Below are positions 1-6,141 of a stretch of 7,466 bases of DNA, in pieces; the stretch's first letter is position 1, and every line of letters starts with the position of its first letter. Source of the stretch: Candidatus Aminicenantes bacterium UBA4085. GTDB taxonomy: Bacteria > Acidobacteriota > Aminicenantia > Aminicenantales > UBA4085. Location: assembly GCA_002383325.1 (NCBI GenBank), contig DFYJ01000057.1, positions 1 through 7,466 on the forward strand, given 5' to 3'. Made by a program: the position numbers and the translations under genes. The notes below the pieces were generated by a model. It made no database searches. It saw only the letters and a list, made by a program, of their open reading frames with translations, and was not told the DNA's origin.

Positions 1-2
1 AG

Positions 3-99
3 AGGGGTCAGGTCTTAAGATTCAAGTTATCGGGTCACGGGTAGCCTGGAGCCGTCAACGTTAGTTGTCAGAAATCTTGAATCTTAAGACCTGACCCCT
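3..99. repeat. 24-bp perfect inverted repeat, MITE/REP-like element
   Basis: The arms at 3-26 and 76-99 are exact reverse complements (24 of 24), enclosing a 49-nt centre. Each arm starts at its outer end with AGGGGTCAGGTC and contains the 8-bp palindrome TCTTAAGA. The centre codes for nothing obvious. The outer end of the right arm runs into the dnaE gene: the stop codon (minus strand, 100-98) is TA-G read into AGGGG. Long perfect arms with no transposase inside suggest a small non-autonomous mobile element or REP-like palindrome, possibly mobilised in trans by an IS200/Y1-type transposase. That family link rests on general resemblance of the ends, not on a search. There is no U-tract, so a classical intrinsic terminator is unlikely, although the transcript could fold. 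The left boundary is at the window edge, so target duplication cannot be judged. Confidence 0.75.
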
Positions 100-3000
100 A
101 ATATTCCACGAGGACGGTTTCAGGGCCGAGCAGCGCTTCCAAGGCCTTGACGGCCGCCGGCACGGGATTCAAGCCCTTGAACTCGGGCGATTGGGTGGTG
201 ACCCGCCCCGACGCGGCCGTCTCCAGATCGAAGACCAGCGGGCAGTCCCCCGCGTTCTTGGCCAGGATCCCCTGCATCTCCTCTAGGACCGCCGGCTCGA
301 GCCCGGGCAGGTAGATGCGCAGGACGACCCGCCGGGCCATCCTCTGCAGGGCGTCATCGAGCGGCAGGATCGCCGTCAGCTGGATCTTGCGGGAGTCGCC
401 CTCGCCGATGAACTTGCCCCGCAGCCAGACCTTGAGGTCTTCGCCGATGCCGTCGTAATACTTCTTGTAGGTCTCGGGGAAGGCCATGACCTCGATGCGC
501 CCGGTCAGGTCCTCCAGGCTGAAGGAGGCCATCCGCTCGTCCTTCTTGTTCTTGAGGCTCTTGAAGTCCTGGATGATCCCGGCCAGGGTCACCTCGCTCC
601 CGAAATCGCGCTCCTCGTCCAGGTCGGCCACGAAGTGGCTGACCAGCCGGCGCAGGGTGGACTCGAATTCGGCCAGGGGGTGGCCGGTGATGTAGAAGCC
701 CAGGGCCTCCTTCTCGTAGGACAGCAGCAGCGACTCCTCCCATTCCGGCAGGCCCTTGACCTCGCTCGGGACCGCGGGCGGCTCGGCCTCGCCGCCGAAG
801 AGCGAGGCCTGCAGCGAGGCCTTGTTCCGCTGGGCCTCGTGGTTGAAGCGGATCATGTCCTCCACCAATTGGAAGCACTGGGAGCGGCGCAGCCCGAACG
901 AGTCGAAGGCCCCGGCCTTGATCAGGCTCTCCAGGACTCGCCGGGTGACGATCCGCGAGTCGGCCTCGCGGACCGCGTCGAACGGCCCGCTGAATCGGCC
1001 CTGCCCCTGGCGCAGCTCGACCAGGGCCCGGGCGGCCGTCTCGCCGACGTTCTTGACCGCCGACAGGCCGAAGCGGATCTGGTCGCCCTTGACGGTGAAG
1101 GAGAAGTCCGAGGCGTTGATGTCGGGCGGCAGGACCTCGATGCCCATGGCCTTGCACTCGTTGATGTACTTGACCACCTGGGATGTGGCCCCCCGCTCGG
1201 CCTCGGAAGAGATCAGGGCGGCCATGAAGTGGCGCGGGAAGTGGGCCTTGAGCCAGGCGGTCTGGTAGGCCAGGGCGGCATAGGCGGCGCTGTGGGACTT
1301 GTTGAAGCAGTACTCGGCGAACTCCTGGATCTGGTCGAAGAGCTTGCCCGCCTTGGGCGCGGCGACTGTTTTAGCCGCCTTGACCCCGGCCAGGAACTGC
1401 TCCTTCTGCCGCTTCATCAGCTCCTTGTCCTTCTTGCCCATGGCCTTGCGCAGGACGTCGGCCTGGGCCAGGGAGAAGCCGGCCAGGACGACGGCGATGC
1501 GCATGACCTGCTCCTGGTAGACGATCAGGCCGCGGGTCTCCTTGAGGATGGGCTCCAGCTGGGCGATATCGACGACGGTCTGCTCGGGGTGGTGCTTGCG
1601 GGCGATGAACTTCTCGGTCATGCCGCTCTTGAGCGGGCCGGGCCGGAAGAGGGCGTTCAGGGCGATCAGGTCGCGGAACTCCTCCGGCCGGTAGCGGCGC
1701 AGGAGGTCCTTCATGCCCCGGCTCTCGAACTGGAAGACGCCGTCCGTGGAGCCGGCCTGGAACAGGGCGAAGACGGCCGGGTCGTCCAGCGGCAGGTTCT
1801 CCACGTCGGGCCGCGCCCCCGTCTCCTTTTCGATGATGTCCAGAGCGTCGCGGATGATGGTCAGGTTGCGCAGGCCCAGCAGGTCCATCTTGAGCAGGCC
1901 GATGCTCTCGACGTCCTTCATGGCGAACTGGGTCGTGACCTCGCCCTTGACCGACCGGTAGAGGGGCACGAACTCGGTCAGCGGCTTGGGGGTGATGACC
2001 ACCCCGGCCGCGTGGATGGACGGGTTGCGGACCTGGCCCTCGACCTTCTGGGCCAGGGCCAGCAGGTGGGCGACCTTGCGGTCGCGGTCGCGCAGCTCCC
2101 GCAGGGCCGGCACGTCCTTGAGGGCGCTCTCGATGGTCACCTCCTGCCCCGGGGCGAAGGGGATCATCTTGGCGATCTTGTCGACCTCGGTCAGCGGCAC
2201 CTCCAGGACCCGGCCGACGTCGCGGATGGCGGCCCGGGCGGCCATCGTCCCGAAGGTGATGATCTGGCTGACGTTGTCCTCCCCGTACTTCTCCCGCACG
2301 TAGCGGATCATCTCCTCGCGGCGCCGGGCGCAGAAGTCCATGTCGATGTCCGGCAGGGAGACCCGCTCCGGGTTGAGGAAGCGCTCGAAGAGCAGGTCAT
2401 ACTCGATGGGGTCGATGTCGGTGATGCCCAGGCTGTAGGCCAGGAGGCTGCCGGCGGCCGAGCCCCGCCCCGGCCCGACCGGGATGTCCATGGACCGGGC
2501 CGTCCGCAGCAGGTCCCAGACGATCATGAAATAGCCCTCGAACTCCATCTTCTCGATGAGCCGCAGCTCGCGCTCGAAGCGCGCCTGGTACTCGGCCTCG
2601 GTGTGGGCCGCCCCGTCCCGGAGAAGACGCGGCCGGATGGCGGCCATGCGGCCTTCGAAGCCCTCCCGGGAGACCGCCTCGAAGTAGTCCTGCAGGCTCT
2701 GCCCGTTGGGCGGGGCGAAGCGCGGCAGAAAGTGGACGTCCTTGGGGAAGGTGAAGTCGCAGCCGGCCGCGATCTCGAAGGTGTTGTCGATGGCTTCGGG
2801 AACCTCGGCGAAGAGGCGGGCCATCGCCTCGCCGCTCTTGAAGTAGAACTCCTGGGAGCCGAACTTGATCCGGTCCGTGTCGGAGACCTTCTTGTTGGTC
2901 TGGATGCAGAGCAGGGCGTCGTGGCTCTCGGCGTCCTCCTGACGGCGGTAATGGCAGTCGTTGGTCGCGGCCAGCGGCAGGCCGAGCGAGCGGGCCAGCC

Positions 3001-3580
3001 GGACCAGCTTGGGGTTGACCTTCTTCTGCGGCTCCAGACCGTGGTCCATGAGCTCGATGTAGAAATTGCCGGGGCCGAAGATCTCGGCGTACTGGCCGGC
3101 CGCCTTCTCGGCCGCATCGTCCATGTCCCGGGCCAGCATGTAGGCCACCTCGCCCTTGAGGCAGGCGGACAGCGCCACCAGGCCCTTGGCGTGGCCGGCC
3201 AGCAGCTCCTTGTCCACGCGGGGCCGGTAGTAGAACCCCTCCAGGTAGGCCTTGGACAGCAGGATGCAGAGATTGCGGTAGCCGACCTCGTCGCGGACGA
3301 GGAGGAGCAGGTGGTGGTGGGCCGACTCCTGGTCGCGCACCTCGCGGTCGTGGCGGCTGCGCGGGGCCACATAGACCTCGGAGCCGAAGATCGGCTTGAC
3401 GCCGGCCTTCTTGGCCGCTTTGGCGAAGGCCACCGCGCCGAAGAGGTTGCCGTGGTCGGTCAGGGCCACCGCCCCCATGCCGTGCTCGCGGGCCGCCTCG
3501 GGCAGCTTGGCGACGCGGATGGCCCCGTCCAGGATGGAGTACTCGGAATGGTTATGGAGATGGATGAAGCGCGGGGCCAT
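98..3580 (-). CDS. dnaE: DNA polymerase III subunit alpha (DnaE1 type)
   Basis: Catalytic subunit of the replicative polymerase, extending DNA in the cytoplasmic replisome with the sliding clamp. The 1160-aa length is normal for DnaE1. The N-terminal PHP domain (about 5-280) begins HLHNHSEYS and keeps the candidate metal ligands H7, H9, D18, H43, E69, H91, C141, D208 and H210. The palm domain has GPGRGSAAGS, then PDIDMDF with catalytic D411 and D413; the third aspartate is D566 in MDLLGLRNLT. These correspond to E. coli D401, D403 and D555. A helix-hairpin-helix region lies near 830-880, a clamp-binding motif QASLF at 924-928, and an OB fold near 1000-1080. The ATG at 3580 is chosen because HLHNHSEYS follows at once, and AGGA lies 4 nt upstream. 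The TAG stop is made partly of the adjoining inverted repeat. No frameshift or missing catalytic residue was seen. Confidence 0.98.
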   Translation of the reverse strand: MAPRFIHLHNHSEYSILDGAIRVAKLPEAAREHGMGAVALTDHGNLFGAVAFAKAAKKAGVKPIFGSEVYVAPRSRHDREVRDQESAHHHLLLLVRDEVGYRNLCILLSKAYLEGFYYRPRVDKELLAGHAKGLVALSACLKGEVAYMLARDMDDAAEKAAGQYAEIFGPGNFYIELMDHGLEPQKKVNPKLVRLARSLGLPLAATNDCHYRRQEDAESHDALLCIQTNKKVSDTDRIKFGSQEFYFKSGEAMARLFAEVPEAIDNTFEIAAGCDFTFPKDVHFLPRFAPPNGQSLQDYFEAVSREGFEGRMAAIRPRLLRDGAAHTEAEYQARFERELRLIEKMEFEGYFMIVWDLLRTARSMDIPVGPGRGSAAGSLLAYSLGITDIDPIEYDLLFERFLNPERVSLPDIDMDFCARRREEMIRYVREKYGEDNVSQIITFGTMAARAAIRDVGRVLEVPLTEVDKIAKMIPFAPGQEVTIESALKDVPALRELRDRDRKVAHLLALAQKVEGQVRNPSIHAAGVVITPKPLTEFVPLYRSVKGEVTTQFAMKDVESIGLLKMDLLGLRNLTIIRDALDIIEKETGARPDVENLPLDDPAVFALFQAGSTDGVFQFESRGMKDLLRRYRPEEFRDLIALNALFRPGPLKSGMTEKFIARKHHPEQTVVDIAQLEPILKETRGLIVYQEQVMRIAVVLAGFSLAQADVLRKAMGKKDKELMKRQKEQFLAGVKAAKTVAAPKAGKLFDQIQEFAEYCFNKSHSAAYAALAYQTAWLKAHFPRHFMAALISSEAERGATSQVVKYINECKAMGIEVLPPDINASDFSFTVKGDQIRFGLSAVKNVGETAARALVELRQGQGRFSGPFDAVREADSRIVTRRVLESLIKAGAFDSFGLRRSQCFQLVEDMIRFNHEAQRNKASLQASLFGGEAEPPAVPSEVKGLPEWEESLLLSYEKEALGFYITGHPLAEFESTLRRLVSHFVADLDEERDFGSEVTLAGIIQDFKSLKNKKDERMASFSLEDLTGRIEVMAFPETYKKYYDGIGEDLKVWLRGKFIGEGDSRKIQLTAILPLDDALQRMARRVVLRIYLPGLEPAVLEEMQGILAKNAGDCPLVFDLETAASGRVTTQSPEFKGLNPVPAAVKALEALLGPETVLVEY

Positions 3581-3610
3581 GGGTTCCTGCTGAGAGCCGG
3601 AGGAGGTGGG

Positions 3611-3639
3611 ATTGTATCATCGGCGCCGCGGCGGCTCAA
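3611..3639 (-). promoter_or_regulatory. Predicted sigma70-type promoter of dnaE
   Basis: On the minus strand there is a -35 box TTGAGC (3639-3634), a 17-nt spacer and a -10 box TACAAT (3616-3611). The -10 is preceded by TGA, giving an extended -10 (TGN). Transcription would start near 3604, leaving a leader of about 24 nt before the dnaE ATG. The TGA of the extended -10 is also the stop codon of the upstream FGE-like remnant. Pattern match only. Confidence 0.55.
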
Positions 3640-4059
3640 GGCCGCGGCCGACGCGGTGGGTGCCGGATGCGGGCCCCTTGGGATCAACGGCCGGGCCGGC
3701 GGCATAGGCCTTCTCGTCATACCAGTCGGCGCACCACTCCCAGACGTTGCCCAGCATGTCGTAGAGGCCCCAGGCGTTCGGCGTCTTCATCCGCACGGGA
3801 TGGGTGGAGCCTTCCGAGTTGTCCTTGTACCAGGCGATCTCGCCGACCGCCCCGTAGCGCTGGGCATCCCCCCCGGCCTGGCAGGCGCGCTCCCATTCCG
3901 CCTCGGTCGGGAGGCGGAAGCGCGGCCCGTGGCGGGCTCTTTCCACACCGTCCCGGGCCGCGGGTCGGCCGCCTTGGACTGCCCGTCGGCCGCCGCCGGG
4001 ATGCCCAAGCAGGCCAGACTGATCAGAAGCATCGGAGCGATGATTCTTGGAGTTCTCAT
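3617..4059 (-). pseudogene. Decayed secreted FGE-sulfatase (SUMF1-like) domain protein
   Basis: The ATG at 4059 has a good GAGGA ribosome site and encodes a signal peptide (MRTPRIIAPMLLISLACLG, then AAADGQ), followed by about 20 residues ending near PGTVWKE. That frame then becomes an Arg/Pro-rich shadow. The recognisable part continues in another frame from about 3945: FRLPTEAEWERA, then PNAWGLYDMLGNVWEWCADWY and GPASGTHRVGRG. These are hallmarks of the formylglycine-generating-enzyme/sulfatase-modifying-factor fold. The usual N-terminal 100 or so residues of the domain (the region with EVTNAQY-like motifs) are missing. The C-terminus stops right after RVGRG, where the family normally continues GSWN and about 30 more residues. 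The simplest reading is an internal deletion with frame loss plus a 3' truncation. Many such secreted proteins are not true FGEs, so the original substrate is unknown. A single sequencing error could explain the shift but not the missing domain pieces. Confidence 0.75.
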
Positions 4060-4078
4060 GTTCGATCCTCGCCTTAAG

Positions 4079-4107
4079 AGGGTAAAGGGTCGCCGCCCGC
4101 ATGTCAA
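4079..4107 (-). promoter_or_regulatory. Possible promoter of the FGE-like remnant
   Basis: On the minus strand a perfect -35 box TTGACA (4107-4102) is followed by a 17-nt spacer and a weak -10 box TACCCT (4084-4079). The ATG at 4059 with its GAGGA ribosome site lies just downstream. If real, the remnant may still be transcribed, divergently from the toxin-antitoxin promoter about 60 nt away. Confidence 0.35.
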
Positions 4108-4163
4108 ACGCATCGGCATAACGACTCGGCAAGCCGTCGACGGGGGGCCGGCAGCCCCTCCGC

Positions 4164-4192
4164 TTGACAAGACGATGGCTTGGTATTACTAT
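4164..4192 (+). promoter_or_regulatory. Predicted sigma70-type promoter of the toxin-antitoxin operon
   Basis: A perfect -35 box TTGACA (4164-4169), a 17-nt spacer and a -10 box TACTAT (4187-4192) predict a start near 4199, with a leader of about 24 nt. The ribosome site AGGA (4212-4215) sits 7 nt before the antitoxin ATG. The -10 lies inside the octamer-spaced direct repeats, as expected if the antitoxin represses its own promoter. Confidence 0.6.
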
Positions 4193-4206
4193 ATTACTTT
4201 ATTGCT
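4184..4206. repeat. Three tandem 7-bp direct repeats at 8-bp spacing, candidate operator
   Basis: TATTACT occurs at 4184-4190 and 4192-4198, and TATTGCT at 4200-4206, each separated by one base, so the period is exactly 8. The array covers the -10 box and the predicted transcription start of the toxin-antitoxin operon. It lies in a clearly AT-rich patch within GC-rich DNA. Type II antitoxins commonly bind repeats at their own promoters; that this array is the antitoxin's site is inference. Confidence 0.5.
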
Positions 4207-4222
4207 ATTATAGGATAACGAC

Positions 4223-4522
4223 ATGGCTGACTGTGCCCTGACCAAGATGACACGCAACGGGCAGATCACCCTGCCCGCTTCCATCCGCCGCGCCTTCAGG
4301 GTGGCCGAGGGAGACTACCTTGAAGTCCGGGCCGAGGAAGACGGCATCCGGCTTGTGCCCAAGAAGCTGATCGACTCGAGCCAAGCCTATTTCTGGACCG
4401 ATGCCTGGCAGGCCGGCGAGCGGGAAGCCTCGGAGGACCTGGCCGCCGGCCGCGTCTCGGAGGCCGGAAGCTCCTCGGCGGCCATCGCAGCTCTTGATCG
4501 AGGCCGCCGAAAGAAGCGATGA
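4223..4522 (+). CDS. AbrB/MazE/SpoVT-family antitoxin
   Basis: A 99-aa protein likely to act as the antitoxin and autorepressor of a type II module. Residues about 5-47 form a swapped-hairpin AbrB-type DNA-binding domain, with NGQITLPASIRRAF (12-25), then EGDYLEV and GIRLVPK. The C-terminal half (about 50-99), with FWTDAWQAGEREASEDLAAGRV (57-78), matches the toxin-binding tail often seen on AbrB-type antitoxins paired with RelE-like toxins. It ends in a basic GRRKKR. The ATG at 4223 is supported by AGGA 7 nt upstream and by the domain starting immediately. Its stop overlaps the start of the toxin gene by 4 nt (ATGA), implying coupled translation. The AT-rich leader differs sharply from the surrounding DNA, which suggests acquisition as a cassette. 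Confidence 0.88.
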   Translation: MADCALTKMTRNGQITLPASIRRAFRVAEGDYLEVRAEEDGIRLVPKKLIDSSQAYFWTDAWQAGEREASEDLAAGRVSEAGSSSAAIAALDRGRRKKR

Positions 4523-4779
4523 TGCGGCTTCGATTCACGCGGCGCTTCCAGCGCGCGTTCATCCGTCTGACGGATGAGGAGGCCGAGCGGGTCCGCAAGT
4601 CCCTGCGCCTCCTGGAAGCCGATCTCCGACACCCCGGCCTGAGAGTCAAGAAGATTCAAGGCACGGAGGGAATCTGGGAAGCTCGGGCCGGCCTGGCGAT
4701 CCGTTTGACGTTCCAGACGCAGGAAGACATCATCATCCTGCGAAACGTCGGCCGGCACGACGCCGTCCTGAAAAGATGA
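4519..4779 (+). CDS. RelE/ParE-superfamily toxin
   Basis: An 86-aa basic protein with the layout of RelE/ParE toxins: an N-terminal strand and two helices (FTRRFQRAFIRLTDEEAERVRKSL split at about 6-29), then a beta-sheet with KKIQG (44-48), WEARAG (53-58) and IRLTF (61-65), and a closing VGRHDAVLKR (77-86). Members are usually ribosome-dependent mRNA endonucleases or gyrase poisons. The VGxHD ending and the AbrB-type partner favour the RelE-like mRNA-cleaving branch, but the activity cannot be fixed from sequence alone. Candidate functional residues are K44, K45, R56, R62, H80 and the C-terminal R86. Two adjacent ATGs (4519 and 4522) are possible starts. There is no strong ribosome site of its own, consistent with coupling to the antitoxin through the ATGA overlap. 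The length is normal and the frame intact, so the module looks functional. Confidence 0.85.
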   Translation: MMRLRFTRRFQRAFIRLTDEEAERVRKSLRLLEADLRHPGLRVKKIQGTEGIWEARAGLAIRLTFQTQEDIIILRNVGRHDAVLKR

Positions 4780-4822
4780 TACTCATTCCTGGAAATCGGG
4801 CCTGATTCCGCCGAGGCTCGTC

Positions 4823-4851
4823 TTGTCCTGAGGCGCCGCCTGCGCTATCAT
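4823..4851 (+). promoter_or_regulatory. Predicted promoter of apgM
   Basis: A -35 box TTGTCC (4823-4828), a 17-nt spacer and a -10 box TATCAT (4846-4851, 5 of 6 to consensus) predict a start near 4858 and a leader of about 38 nt. The rest of the 116-nt gap after the toxin gene shows no convincing terminator. The only inverted pairing is a short bulged one around 4791-4809 without a T-run. Confidence 0.5.
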
Positions 4852-4895
4852 GATCCGGCGCGAAGACCGTCCATCCCCCCGCAAAGGACACCGCC

Positions 4896-6098
4896 ATGGA
4901 ATGGGAAGACCTGGCCCGCGAGCTGGCTCAGCCGACCGAAACCAAGATCGTCCTGCTCGTCATCGACGGGCTGGGCGGCCTGCCCCGCCACGACAAGACC
5001 GAGCTGGAGACGGCCCAGACGACCCACCTGGACCGGCTGGCCCTGCACGGCTGCTGCGGTGTGACCGACCCCGTCTTCATGGGCATCACCCCCGGCAGCG
5101 GCCCGGCCCACCTGGGCCTCTTCGGCTATGACCCGATCAAGTACCAGCTCGGGCGCGGCATCCTGGAGGCCCTCGGCTCCGATGTCGAGGTCCGCCAGGG
5201 CGACCTGGTGGCCCGCGGCAACTTTGCCACCCTCAAGGACGGCCTGATCGCCGACCGCCGGGCCGGGCGGATCCCGACGGCCGAGTGCGAGCGCCTCTGC
5301 GCCCGGATCAACGCCGCCGTCGTCGGCCGGCCGGGGACCGAAGTGACGCTCTTCCCGGGCAAGGAGCATCGCTTCGTAGCCCGCTTCCGGGCCGAGGGCC
5401 TGGGCGACGCATTGACCGACGCCGATCCCCAGAAGGACGGCAAGCCCCGGATGCCGGCCAAGGCTGAGGCGCCGGGATCGGAGAAGGCGGCCGGAGCCGT
5501 CAACGCCTTCCTGGACGAAGTCGTCCGCATCCTGGCCGATGAGCCGACGGCCAACGCCGCCCTCCTGCGCGGCTTCTCGCTGCAGCCCAGCATCCCCCAG
5601 ATGCCCGACCTCTACGCCCTCAAGCCGGCGGCCATCGCCGGCTACCCGATGTACAAGGGCCTGGCCAAGCTGATCGGCATGACCACGTATAAAGTCGGGG
5701 GGGCCACGTCCGACCTCTTCGACGCCCTGGAAGCCCACTGGACCGAGCACGACTTCTTCTATGTCCACTTCAAGAAGACGGACGCGGCGGGCGAGGATGG
5801 AGACTTCGAGGCCAAGGTCGCGGCCATCGAGGAGATCGACTCCTTCATCCCCCGCCTCGAGGCCCTCAAGCCCGACGTCCTGGTCGTCACCGCGGACCAC
5901 TCCACGCCGGCCCTCATGCACGGCCATTCCTTCCACCCCAACCCGTTCCTGCTGGTGGCGCCCACGGCCCTGCCGGACAATACCGGCGTCTTCACCGAGC
6001 GCGAGTGCGCCGGCGGACTGCTGGGACGGTTCCGCTCGATCTTCGCCATGCCGCTGATGCTCGGCCACGCCGGCAAGCTGAAAAAGTTCGGGGCCTGA
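4896..6098 (+). CDS. apgM: 2,3-bisphosphoglycerate-independent phosphoglycerate mutase, archaeal type
   Basis: Interconverts 3- and 2-phosphoglycerate in cytoplasmic glycolysis/gluconeogenesis through a phosphoserine intermediate, using a two-metal alkaline-phosphatase-superfamily site. The 400-aa length is typical of the ApgM group rather than the longer GpmI form. Visible motifs are VIDGLGG with metal ligand D24, the catalytic serine S68 in GITPGSGPAHLGLFGYDP, KKTD with D296, and TADHSTPALMHGHS with D334, H335 and H344. The insert domain lies between about 80 and 270 and includes the KMR-like FPGKEHRFVARFR stretch. The fourth residue after D296 is E300 (GEDGDF), where the usual pattern has His. 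The ATG at 4896 is backed by AAAGGA 7 nt upstream. A 43-nt gap separates it from the amidase gene, which has its own predicted promoter. Confidence 0.95.
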   Translation: MEWEDLARELAQPTETKIVLLVIDGLGGLPRHDKTELETAQTTHLDRLALHGCCGVTDPVFMGITPGSGPAHLGLFGYDPIKYQLGRGILEALGSDVEVRQGDLVARGNFATLKDGLIADRRAGRIPTAECERLCARINAAVVGRPGTEVTLFPGKEHRFVARFRAEGLGDALTDADPQKDGKPRMPAKAEAPGSEKAAGAVNAFLDEVVRILADEPTANAALLRGFSLQPSIPQMPDLYALKPAAIAGYPMYKGLAKLIGMTTYKVGGATSDLFDALEAHWTEHDFFYVHFKKTDAAGEDGDFEAKVAAIEEIDSFIPRLEALKPDVLVVTADHSTPALMHGHSFHPNPFLLVAPTALPDNTGVFTERECAGGLLGRFRSIFAMPLMLGHAGKLKKFGA

Positions 6099-6103
6099 TC
6101 GGC

Positions 6104-6132
6104 TTGATCAAGGCCGCGGTCCCGGCTACAAT
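6104..6132 (+). promoter_or_regulatory. Predicted promoter of the amidase gene
   Basis: A -35 box TTGATC (6104-6109), a 17-nt spacer and a -10 box TACAAT (6127-6132) lie in the 43-nt gap after apgM. The predicted start near 6139 is only about 3 nt before the TTG start codon, which would make a nearly leaderless message. Read-through from apgM would also be possible. Confidence 0.5.
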
Positions 6133-6141
6133 CGTGGCGGA

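Noticed and set aside
31..67. CGGGT direct repeat and CAAC/GTTG mini-hairpin in the centre of the inverted repeat
   Set aside because: Four- to five-base matches are within chance expectation.
3..99. Inverted repeat as an intrinsic terminator of dnaE
   Set aside because: The 49-nt loop and lack of a T-run on either side do not fit a rho-independent terminator; a repeat element fits better.
4144..4158. GC hairpin GGGGC/GCCCC before the toxin-antitoxin promoter
   Set aside because: Only 5 bp, no T-run on either strand, and expected by chance in such GC-rich sequence.
635..4213. Very long open frame (1192 codons) on the plus strand, opposite dnaE
   Set aside because: It is antisense to a clear dnaE, is rich in Leu, Gly, Asp and Val with no recognisable domain, and runs on across the pseudogene. 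Such frames are common opposite GC-rich genes.
4791..4809. Short hairpin GGAAATC/GATTCC after the toxin gene
   Set aside because: Bulged, about 6 bp and without a T-run; too weak to call a terminator.
4848..6068. 406-codon open frame on the minus strand, opposite apgM
   Set aside because: Antisense shadow of a gene with clear catalytic motifs; its own product has no family features.
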